A DNA stretch of 8,245 nucleotides from Lachnospiraceae bacterium. GTDB lineage: Bacteria > Bacillota > Clostridia > Lachnospirales > Lachnospiraceae. The DNA is taken from the NCBI GenBank assembly GCA_017420605.1, contig JAFOIS010000279.1, forward strand, positions 1-8,245, given 5' to 3'. This document shows positions 1-5,598 of this stretch, piece by piece. Each line of letters starts with the position of its first letter. Within the stretch, counting starts at the first letter, position 1. The translations under genes were made by a program, and so were the position numbers. Below the pieces are notes generated by a model. The model was not told the DNA's origin. It was given only the letters and a program-made list of their open reading frames with translations, and did no database searches.

Positions 1-383
1 TGCGGGAAGAAGACGCAGAAGCGGCCGACCTTCATCGGAAGGATCATCGTGCCTTCCTTGTCCTCGGACAGAAGGGCGTCGCCTTCTTCGCTGTATTCCC
101 TGGAAATGGTCCGGAGATCCGCGACCGGCTTCCAGCCGATGGTCTCCGATCCTTCGATCAGGACCATCACGTCGATCTCTTTGCGGTGCGCTTCGAAAAT
201 GCTCTTTTCATACGGGCTTGTCTCATAGTTGAGGCGCACGATGCGGACGCCGTCGCCTGCCGGAAGCTCGACGTCGAACGCAAACCCGCTCTCTTCGATC
301 TTTCCGACAAGGTCCATCGCATAATCCAGCTGCGGGCTTAAGCCCTTGTATTTTGCCGCGTTGGCAGTGGTATCAAAAATCAT
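1..383 (-). CDS. YhcH/YjgK/YiaL (EbgC/TabA-like) family protein, C-terminus cut
   Basis: The reading frame runs from an ATG at 383 to the left edge without a stop, giving 127 residues of a family usually about 150 long. AAGGAGG at 390-396, 6 nt upstream, fixes the start. The N-terminus MIFDTTANAAKYKGLSPQLD is close to the family opening. The conserved core follows: Tyr53-x-Thr55, then EAHRKEID (64-71) with the Glu/His pair expected to bind metal, EGSETIGW (77-84), EYSEEGD (96-102) and GRFCVFFP (120-127), which in the family leads into a D-x-H metal motif just outside the window. Members form cupin-like barrels. They sit in sialic-acid (E. coli yhcH in the nan operon), diketogulonate (yiaL) and beta-galactosidase (ebgC) operons, and a sugar mutarotase or isomerase-like role has been proposed. 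The position 60 bp after the aldolase gene suggests work on the same sugar acid. Confidence 0.88.
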   Translation of the reverse strand, partial: MIFDTTANAAKYKGLSPQLDYAMDLVGKIEESGFAFDVELPAGDGVRIVRLNYETSPYEKSIFEAHRKEIDVMVLIEGSETIGWKPVADLRTISREYSEEGDALLSEDKEGTMILPMKVGRFCVFFP

Positions 384-418
384 GATCTTCCTCCTTCCGG
401 GATCCGGTAAAGAAGCGG

Positions 419-440
419 GACGGCAAAGCGCCCCGCCGTC
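419..440 (-). repeat. Short inverted repeat between aldolase and YhcH-family genes
   Basis: GACGGC (419-424) and GCCGTC (435-440) can pair around a 10-nt loop just after the aldolase stop, followed on the minus strand by CCGCTTCTTT. An alternative GCGGG/CCCGC pairing overlaps it. It is weaker than the two upstream hairpins and unlikely to stop transcription, since the next gene has its own strong ribosome-binding site 20-odd bp further on. Confidence 0.25.
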
Positions 441-443
441 TCG

Positions 444-1325
444 TCAGATCTCGCCGATCTTCTGCAGAAGTGCCTTGTTCTTTTCCTTCGTCTCGTCGTC
501 GATGTCGCCCTCATAGTCGCGGCCGTACCAGCCCGGGCAGCCGAGGAGCGTCATCGCCTGCGAGAACGCCGCCATGAGGAGTCCGGTGCCGGCCCAGAAA
601 TTGCGAAGCTCCAGGATGTTGTCGAGGGCGTCGCCCGCGGTCTTGTAATCGTCCTTTGCCAGGGCTTCATACATGATCTTCGCGTTCTTCGGCGTCGCCG
701 AGAACATTCCGTCGAGGTTCTTGTTCACGCCGAACTTATAGGCAATGTCGAACTCGTCGATATTGCTGAAGATCGCGTCGAAGTGCGCCGGCATTTCCCC
801 GCTTCTAAGAAGCAGGCGCTGCGTGACGAGGTTGCCGGACTTGATGCCGCCGATGTTCGGATTCTTCCAAAGACGCATGACCGTCGCCGGAAGCGTCGGG
901 GTCTTGGTTACGACCGGAAGGTCATAGAGGTAGACCGGGTATTTCGACCGGTTCGCGACCTCATTGTAAAACGCAAAGATGCCTTCCTGCGAAAGGCCGC
1001 TGTAGTACGGGACGGTGGATACGACGCCGTCGATCCCTTTTATGCCGTCCAGCAAGGCGATCTTGTCCATTTCCCGTTCGATCGAGATATCCGACGTGCA
1101 GACCAGCACCGGCACACGTCCCTTTGCCGCTTCGACCGAAGTCTCCGCGACCTTCCGGAACTCCGAATTGCGCACGTAAGTGCCGTTGCCCATCGAGCCC
1201 ATGACCAGTACGCCCGCGCAGCCGGCCGCGATCTGCTGTTCGATCTGTTCCGCCATGCTCTTCGGAATAAAAGTACCGTCTCTTTCGATCGGCGTTCCGA
1301 GTGCCGGGTAAAACCCTGCTTTCAT
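444..1325 (-). CDS. DapA/NanA-superfamily class I aldolase
   Basis: A cytosolic Schiff-base aldolase/lyase of the dihydrodipicolinate synthase / N-acetylneuraminate lyase superfamily, 293 residues, the normal length for this TIM-barrel family. These enzymes bind pyruvate or a 2-oxo acid on a lysine and make or break a C-C bond. Lys162 in GGIKSGNL is the Schiff-base lysine, Tyr134 in YLYDLP the catalytic tyrosine, and VPYYSGLSQEG (105-115) the tyrosine loop. Two positions are unusual. The G(S/T)TGE pyruvate-carboxylate motif reads GSMGN (43-47), with Met for the second hydroxyl residue and Asn for Glu. The Arg that follows the catalytic Tyr by five residues in true DapA, where it binds aspartate semialdehyde, is Val139. 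Lysine biosynthesis is therefore unlikely. With an importer upstream and a YhcH-family gene downstream, a catabolic role on a sialic acid or deoxy-sugar acid is favoured, but the substrate is unproven. Confidence 0.9.
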   Translation of the reverse strand: MKAGFYPALGTPIERDGTFIPKSMAEQIEQQIAAGCAGVLVMGSMGNGTYVRNSEFRKVAETSVEAAKGRVPVLVCTSDISIEREMDKIALLDGIKGIDGVVSTVPYYSGLSQEGIFAFYNEVANRSKYPVYLYDLPVVTKTPTLPATVMRLWKNPNIGGIKSGNLVTQRLLLRSGEMPAHFDAIFSNIDEFDIAYKFGVNKNLDGMFSATPKNAKIMYEALAKDDYKTAGDALDNILELRNFWAGTGLLMAAFSQAMTLLGCPGWYGRDYEGDIDDETKEKNKALLQKIGEI

Positions 1326-1336
1326 TTTCTGTCAAG

Positions 1337-1341
1337 CCTCC
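1337..1341 (-). promoter_or_regulatory. Widely spaced ribosome-binding site of the aldolase gene
   Basis: GGAGG is 11 nt upstream of the aldolase ATG, longer than the 6-7 nt typical of most other genes in this cluster. No closer purine-rich site exists, and the ATG is well supported because MKAGFYPALGTP is a normal family N-terminus. The spacing may lower translation of the aldolase relative to the transporter. Confidence 0.55.
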
Positions 1342-1364
1342 GTATGTATGTTGATAAAACCTTC

Positions 1365-1382
1365 CGGATCTCTATGGATCCG
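1365..1382 (-). repeat. Inverted repeat in the aldolase leader
   Basis: CGGATC (1365-1370) and GATCCG (1377-1382) are inverted about a 6-nt spacer, 40 bp upstream of the aldolase start codon. It could be an operator, a leader hairpin or a weak second terminator, since TTTTAT follows shortly on the minus strand. I could not match it to a known regulator site, and I found no convincing promoter in this 114-bp spacer. Confidence 0.35.
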
Positions 1383-1400
1383 TTTTCCGCACAGCATAAA

Positions 1401-1428
1401 CGCAGGGGCGGCATGACCGCTCCCTGCG
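1401..1428 (-). terminator. GC-rich hairpin after the ATPase gene, possible attenuator
   Basis: Arms CGCAGGG (1401-1407) and CCCTGCG (1422-1428) pair outside a second stem GCGG/CCGC (1408-1411 with 1417-1420). There is a single unpaired base at 1421 and a 5-nt loop. The result is a very stable 11-bp stem just after the ATPase stop codon. On the minus strand it is followed by only TTTATG, a poor U-tract, so it may be a leaky terminator or an RNA-stability element rather than a full stop. It separates the transport genes from the aldolase gene. Confidence 0.5.
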
Positions 1429-1439
1429 CTTTCATTACA

Positions 1440-2531
1440 TTATTCGGCCTTTTCGCCGGCCTCTTCGGCCTCCCGTGCCGCTTTCGCGATCGGGTTTTCC
1501 GGACGTTCCGGGGCAGCCGCCTGGTCTTTCGCGAGCGCCGCCTCGACGAATTCGTCGGACCGGTGGCAGGCGACCTGGTGCTCCTTGCCGCGGATCATGT
1601 AGGACTTCATCTCCGGGTCTTCCGTCTTGCACTTCTCGATGCAGTACTGGCAGCGGGTGTGGAACCGGCAGCCGGACGGGATGTTCATCGGGCTCGGGAC
1701 GTCGCCTTCCAGAAGGATCCGCTCCTTATGATAGTCGATATCCGCGACCGGGATCGCCGAGAACAGCGCCTTGGTGTAGGGATGCAGCTCGTCGCGGTAC
1801 AGATCGTCCGCGTCGGCCAGCTCCACGATCTTCCCGAGGTACATGACCGCGATACGGTCCGAGATGTACTCGATGACCGACAGGTTGTGGGAAATGAAGA
1901 TGTATGTGAGGTTGCGTTCCTGTTTCAGACGGTTGAGAAGGTTCAGCACCTGCGCCTGGATGGAAACGTCGAGCGCCGAGACCGCTTCGTCGCAGACGAC
2001 CAGCTCCGGGTCAACGGAAAGGGCGCGGGCGATACCGATCCTCTGCCGCTGGCCGCCCGAGAACTCGGACGGATAACGGTCCATGTAGTCCCGGTGCATG
2101 TTGACTTCTTCAAGCAGGTCGCCGACGTGTTTGCGGCGTTCCTCTTTCGTCTTGAGGCCGAACTTCTTGAGCGGGTCGGACATGGCGCCGTAGATCGTGA
2201 ACGACGGGTTGAGCGAGCTCTGCGGATCCTGGAATACGATCTGCATGTTCTTGCGGGCCGCGTCAAGTTCACGGTTCTTCATCTTGCGCAGATCCTTCGG
2301 GCCGTCCGGGAAGTAATAGAACACTTCGCCGCCCGTAGGCTTAACGAGCTGCAGGATCGATTTGCCGAGCGTCGTCTTGCCGCAGCCGGACTCGCCGACG
2401 AGTCCGAGCGTCTCTCCCCTGTAAACGGTAAGGTCAACGCCGTCGACTGCGCGAACGACTTTTTTGGAGCCCTTGACCGGGAAGTGGGTCTCCAGGTTTT
2501 TGACGGTCAGTAATACTTCTTTATTCTCCAT
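1440..2531 (-). CDS. DppF/OppF-type ABC transporter ATP-binding protein
   Basis: This is the second ATPase of the importer, 363 residues, which would heterodimerise with the DppD-type subunit. Motifs are complete: Walker A GESGCGKT at 46-53, Q-loop Gln101 in VFQDPQSSLNP, signature SGGQRQ at 158-163, Walker B VVCDE at 178-182, D-loop SALD at 185-188, and His215. The C-terminal domain has HPYTKALF and cysteines 288, 294, 297, 301 and 322. After the usual family end (VACH, about 323) there is an unusual 40-residue tail rich in Ala, Glu, Lys and Arg. The ATG lies inside the preceding gene. The nearest strong ribosome-binding site, GGAGGGAGG at 2544-2552, is 12 nt away, which is long, so coupling to translation of the upstream gene is likely. 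A strong hairpin follows 11 bp after the stop. Confidence 0.95.
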   Translation of the reverse strand: MENKEVLLTVKNLETHFPVKGSKKVVRAVDGVDLTVYRGETLGLVGESGCGKTTLGKSILQLVKPTGGEVFYYFPDGPKDLRKMKNRELDAARKNMQIVFQDPQSSLNPSFTIYGAMSDPLKKFGLKTKEERRKHVGDLLEEVNMHRDYMDRYPSEFSGGQRQRIGIARALSVDPELVVCDEAVSALDVSIQAQVLNLLNRLKQERNLTYIFISHNLSVIEYISDRIAVMYLGKIVELADADDLYRDELHPYTKALFSAIPVADIDYHKERILLEGDVPSPMNIPSGCRFHTRCQYCIEKCKTEDPEMKSYMIRGKEHQVACHRSDEFVEAALAKDQAAAPERPENPIAKAAREAEEAGEKAE

Positions 2532-3540
2532 CGTTCTTGCAGGCCTCCCTCCAGTTGCAGCACCGGATCATGTGCGTCGTACCTTCGATGACCTCTTCAT
2601 CCGGCATCCGCTCGCGGCACGCTTCGCAGGCGAAGTCGCAGCGCGGTTCGAACTGGCATCCCGGCGGCCGGTTGTACGGGTTCGGGGTCATGCCGCGGAT
2701 GGGCTGAATGTTCTGGTCTTTGCCTTTGCCGAGGACCAGGATCGAGGCAAGAAGCGCTCTGGTGTACGGGTGCTTCGGGTTTTTCAGGACTTCGCGGGCC
2801 GTGCCGGATTCCACGACGTTGCCCATGTACATGACGAGCACGTCGTCCGCCATTTCACAGACGACGCCCATGTCGTGCGTGATGAGCAGGATCGCGGTAT
2901 CGTTCTCTTCCTTCAGCTTCGTCATCAGCTCGAAGATCTGGGCCTGGATCGTCACGTCGAGCGCGGTGGTCGGCTCGTCCGCAAGCAGGACGTCCGGGCT
3001 GCAGCTCATGGCAAGAGCGATCATCGCTCTCTGCCGCATGCCGCCCGAATACTCGTGCGGATACTGGTCGATCCGGCGTTCCGGTTCCGGAATACCCATC
3101 TGCTTGAGGAGTTCGAGCGTGCGCTTGCGCGCTTCCGCCTTCGAGCACTTGTCATGCTGACGGATGTTCTCGGCGATCTGGTTGCCGACCTTGAAGACCG
3201 GGTTGAGCGCGGTCATCGGGTCCTGGAAGATCATCGCGATGTTCTTGCCGCGGTACGCGCGCATTTCCTTGCTGTTCTTTCCGAGGTCGGACAGGACCAC
3301 GTCGCCCTTATCGTGGGTGTGGTAGATGATCTCGCCTTCCTCGATACGGGAAAGACGCGGCAGAAGCTGCATGATCGAAGAGGCGGTAACGGACTTGCCG
3401 CAGCCGGACTCACCGACGACGCACAGGCATTTGCCCTTGCGGATCTCGAAGCTGACGTCGTTGACAGCTTTGTTGCACCGCTTTTCGGTATAGAAATAGG
3501 TTTTCAGATGTCTTACGGAAATTACACTTTCACCAGCCAT
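2521..3540 (-). CDS. DppD/OppD-type ABC transporter ATP-binding protein
   Basis: This is one of two cytoplasmic ATPases that drive the importer, 339 residues. All nucleotide-binding motifs are intact: Walker A GESGCGKS at 43-50, Q-loop Gln106 in IFQDP, signature SGGMRQ at 165-170, Walker B LLADE at 185-189 with catalytic Glu189, D-loop TALD at 192-195, and switch His222. The C-terminal oligopeptide/dipeptide-transporter domain carries HPYTRALL and then a cysteine cluster: Cys295, Cys301, Cys305, Cys308 and Cys327/328. Related OppD/DppD subunits bind an iron-sulfur cluster with comparable cysteines, so the same may apply here. AAGGAGG 7 nt upstream, overlapping the preceding stop region, supports the ATG. 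Its last 11 bp overlap the start of the next ATPase gene in another frame. Confidence 0.95.
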   Translation of the reverse strand: MAGESVISVRHLKTYFYTEKRCNKAVNDVSFEIRKGKCLCVVGESGCGKSVTASSIMQLLPRLSRIEEGEIIYHTHDKGDVVLSDLGKNSKEMRAYRGKNIAMIFQDPMTALNPVFKVGNQIAENIRQHDKCSKAEARKRTLELLKQMGIPEPERRIDQYPHEYSGGMRQRAMIALAMSCSPDVLLADEPTTALDVTIQAQIFELMTKLKEENDTAILLITHDMGVVCEMADDVLVMYMGNVVESGTAREVLKNPKHPYTRALLASILVLGKGKDQNIQPIRGMTPNPYNRPPGCQFEPRCDFACEACRERMPDEEVIEGTTHMIRCCNWREACKNDGE

Positions 3541-3552
3541 TTGTCCGCCTCC

Positions 3553-4485
3553 TTAACCCTGTACCGACGTATCCGTCATATCCCGGATACCGTCGCCGAT
3601 GAAGTTGATGCTCATGACGAACAACGTGATCGTGGTACCGACCGGCGCCCACATCCACCAGGCTTTCTCCAGTGTGTACATATCCTGCGAGGCATTCAGG
3701 ATGTTGCCCCAGGTCGGGATCTGCATCGGAACGCCCAGTCCGAGGAAGGACAGCGCCGCCTCTTCCAGGATCATGGAGGCCATGTTGATCGTGATATTGA
3801 CGATGATCGGCGCCAGCGCGTTCGGAAGCATGTGCTTGAAGCAGATGATGGCGTCGTTCAGACCGAAGGCGTGCAGGGCCTGTACGTATTCCTCCTCGCG
3901 GATCGAGAGCATCGTCGCCCTCGCCAGACGGAAGATACCGACCCAGCCGGTGATCGTGAAGATGATGATCAGGTTCCGCATGCTGCGGCCCATGATCGTT
4001 ACGAAAAGGAGGTTCAGGATCATCGTCGGGAAGGACGTTAAGGCTTCGCCTATGCGCATGAAGACCTTATCGAACCAGCCGCCCTTATACCCGGCGTAGG
4101 AGCCGAGAAGGACGCCGATGACCGCGCCGCCCAGCGCGCCGAGAGACGCGATGAGGATCGAATAGCGTCCGCCGTACAGAACGCGGGAGAAGACGTCGCG
4201 TCCGACCTTGTCGGTACCGAACCAGTGTATCCCGCTCGGCGCTTTCAGAATGTTCCGAAGGTCAACGGTCTCCGCCTGATACTTCGTGATGAGGGGCGCG
4301 AAGACGCAGGCGAGGAAGATGACCGAGAAGATCACAAGACCGACGATCGCGAGCCTGTTGCTGAAGAACTTGGCCACGGCGCGCGAACTCTTTTTCCGTT
4401 TCGCGTTTGCGCCGCTCTCTTCTCTTTCGCGGATCTTGTCGAATTTACGATATAAATGTTTTTCCGCTCTGGTAAGCTGTTTCAT
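3553..4485 (-). CDS. DppC/OppC-type ABC transporter permease
   Basis: This is the second membrane subunit of the importer, 310 residues. The N-terminal cytoplasmic stretch of about 40 residues is strongly charged, with several Lys/Arg clusters, and precedes the first helix (about 45-66). HWFGTDKVGRDVFSRVLYG at 87-105 is the diagnostic DppC/OppC periplasmic motif. The EAA-type coupling loop is around EEEYVQALHAFGLND (197-211), and LEEAALSFLGLG at 240-251 is another family signature; the C-terminus GDGIRDMTD is also typical. The start is supported by AAGGAGGT 5 nt upstream, placed right after the preceding stop codon. The gap to the downstream ATPase gene is 12 bp, consistent with one transcript and coupled translation. 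Confidence 0.94.
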   Translation of the reverse strand: MKQLTRAEKHLYRKFDKIREREESGANAKRKKSSRAVAKFFSNRLAIVGLVIFSVIFLACVFAPLITKYQAETVDLRNILKAPSGIHWFGTDKVGRDVFSRVLYGGRYSILIASLGALGGAVIGVLLGSYAGYKGGWFDKVFMRIGEALTSFPTMILNLLFVTIMGRSMRNLIIIFTITGWVGIFRLARATMLSIREEEYVQALHAFGLNDAIICFKHMLPNALAPIIVNITINMASMILEEAALSFLGLGVPMQIPTWGNILNASQDMYTLEKAWWMWAPVGTTITLFVMSINFIGDGIRDMTDTSVQG

Positions 4486-4500
4486 GCCGGACCTCCTTCC

Positions 4501-5460
4501 TTACTGCAGCCGCACGCGCGGATCGATGATCCGGGTGAAGATATCCATAAGGAGCGACATCAGCATGACCATGACGACGATGATCAGCGCGATCATCATG
4601 ACCATCGGGTAGTTCTGCGCCGTAACGGCGTCCTTGAACGTCATGCCGATGCCCGGCCATGAGAACACGTTTTCAATGACCATCGAAGTGGAGATCAGCG
4701 CCGGCAGACGGAAAGCGATCAGGATGATGACCGGCGTCATCGTGACGCGGAAGCCGTGCACCAGATTGACTTTCCATTCCGGAATACCCTTCGACCTCGC
4801 CGTCTTGACGAAGTCACGGTTCATACTTTCCAGCATGGAGGACCGGGCGTAACGCATGACGGATGACGTCTGCGTCAGTCCGAGCACCATGGCAGGCAAT
4901 ATCAGATATCTCAAATGTTCATACCAGTGGGTCATTTGCGGCGTCGTTCTGCCGCCGATCGGGAGCCATTTGAGTTTGAGTGCAAAAATCAGGATCGCGA
5001 CCATGCCGAAGAAGAACTGCGGGATCGCCTGTCCGACGACGCCGATGGCCGTCAGGATCATATCGATCACCTCTCCCTTGTGCAGGGCGGCGAGGATACC
5101 GAGGACGCTTCCGAGGATCGCGGAGATCACAAGACCGGTAAGCGCCAGTTCCAGCGTGATCGGAAGCCTCTGGGCGATCACATCCTTGACCGGCACGCCG
5201 CTCGCCATGCTTTTGCCCCAGTCACCCTGAAAAACACGGAACAGCCAGCGGAAATACCGGACGATGAACGGCTGGTCAAGTCCGTAAGACGCACGGATGA
5301 CGTCCAGTTCCGCAGGAGACATCTGCGCAAGAATGTCGGGCGGAAACATCGTATTCAGGATGTCGCCCGGCACCAGTTCCAGACCGCCGTAGATCAGGAA
5401 GCTCATGAGCAGAGTCATCGGAATGAAGGTCAAAAATCTCTTTAATACATATTTTCCCAT
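4501..5460 (-). CDS. DppB/OppB-type ABC transporter permease
   Basis: This is the first integral-membrane subunit of the importer, 319 residues, the normal DppB length. It pairs with the DppC-type subunit to form the translocation pore. It starts MGKYVLKRFLTFIP, the typical DppB N-terminus, with the first membrane helix at about 10-30 and a long periplasmic loop containing GLDQPFIVRYFRWL. A cluster of membrane helices runs from about 100 to 160, with later ones near 185-200, 240-258 and 285-308. The cytoplasmic EAA-type loop that contacts the ATPase is DFVKTARSKG at 216-225, followed by ENVFSWPGIG at 263-272, another family signature. An AAGGTG site 5 nt upstream of the ATG supports the start. 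The stop is 15 bp before the next gene, whose ribosome-binding site directly follows the TAA. Confidence 0.94.
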   Translation of the reverse strand: MGKYVLKRFLTFIPMTLLMSFLIYGGLELVPGDILNTMFPPDILAQMSPAELDVIRASYGLDQPFIVRYFRWLFRVFQGDWGKSMASGVPVKDVIAQRLPITLELALTGLVISAILGSVLGILAALHKGEVIDMILTAIGVVGQAIPQFFFGMVAILIFALKLKWLPIGGRTTPQMTHWYEHLRYLILPAMVLGLTQTSSVMRYARSSMLESMNRDFVKTARSKGIPEWKVNLVHGFRVTMTPVIILIAFRLPALISTSMVIENVFSWPGIGMTFKDAVTAQNYPMVMMIALIIVVMVMLMSLLMDIFTRIIDPRVRLQ

Positions 5461-5495
5461 ACTCGCACCTTCGTTGTGGATGGTTCTTTTTTAAA

Positions 5496-5525
5496 GAAGA
5501 AGGCAGCCAGAAGGCTGCCTTCCTC
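5496..5525 (-). terminator. Hairpin after the binding-protein gene, probable attenuator
   Basis: A perfect 10-bp inverted repeat (arms 5499-5508 and 5513-5522) encloses a 4-nt loop. On the minus strand it extends by a G-U pair and two more pairs to 5496-5525. Transcribed leftward, the core GC-rich stem is followed by TTCTTT, a modest U-rich tail. It sits 73 bp past the binding-protein stop and 35 bp before the first permease gene. The likely role is partial termination or 3'-end protection, giving more binding protein than membrane components, a known arrangement in ABC importer operons. The short U-tract argues against complete termination. Confidence 0.55.
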
Positions 5526-5598
5526 AAGCAGATCATTCTGTTCAGATCATCTCAGCAATAAATGCCTCGATTCCTCGCTTCATGGTCAGTTCGTACTA

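Noticed and set aside
444..1325. Naming the aldolase dapA or nanA
   Set aside because: DapA's substrate-binding Arg is missing and the carboxylate motif is altered; NanA signature segments are absent as well. Only superfamily membership is secure.
1333..1338. TTGACA just before the aldolase start as a -35 element
   Set aside because: It lies 7-12 nt from the start codon, so transcription would begin well inside the coding region. It is most likely chance.
783..2513. Open frame of 576 codons on the plus strand
   Set aside because: It runs antisense across two clearly coding genes and the spacer between them. The translation has no family features; it is a shadow of GC-rich codon use.
2464..4041. 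Open frame of 525 codons on the plus strand
   Set aside because: It is antisense to the DppD-type ATPase and most of the DppC-type permease gene, and is low-complexity with many His, Asp and Arg, so it is a shadow frame.
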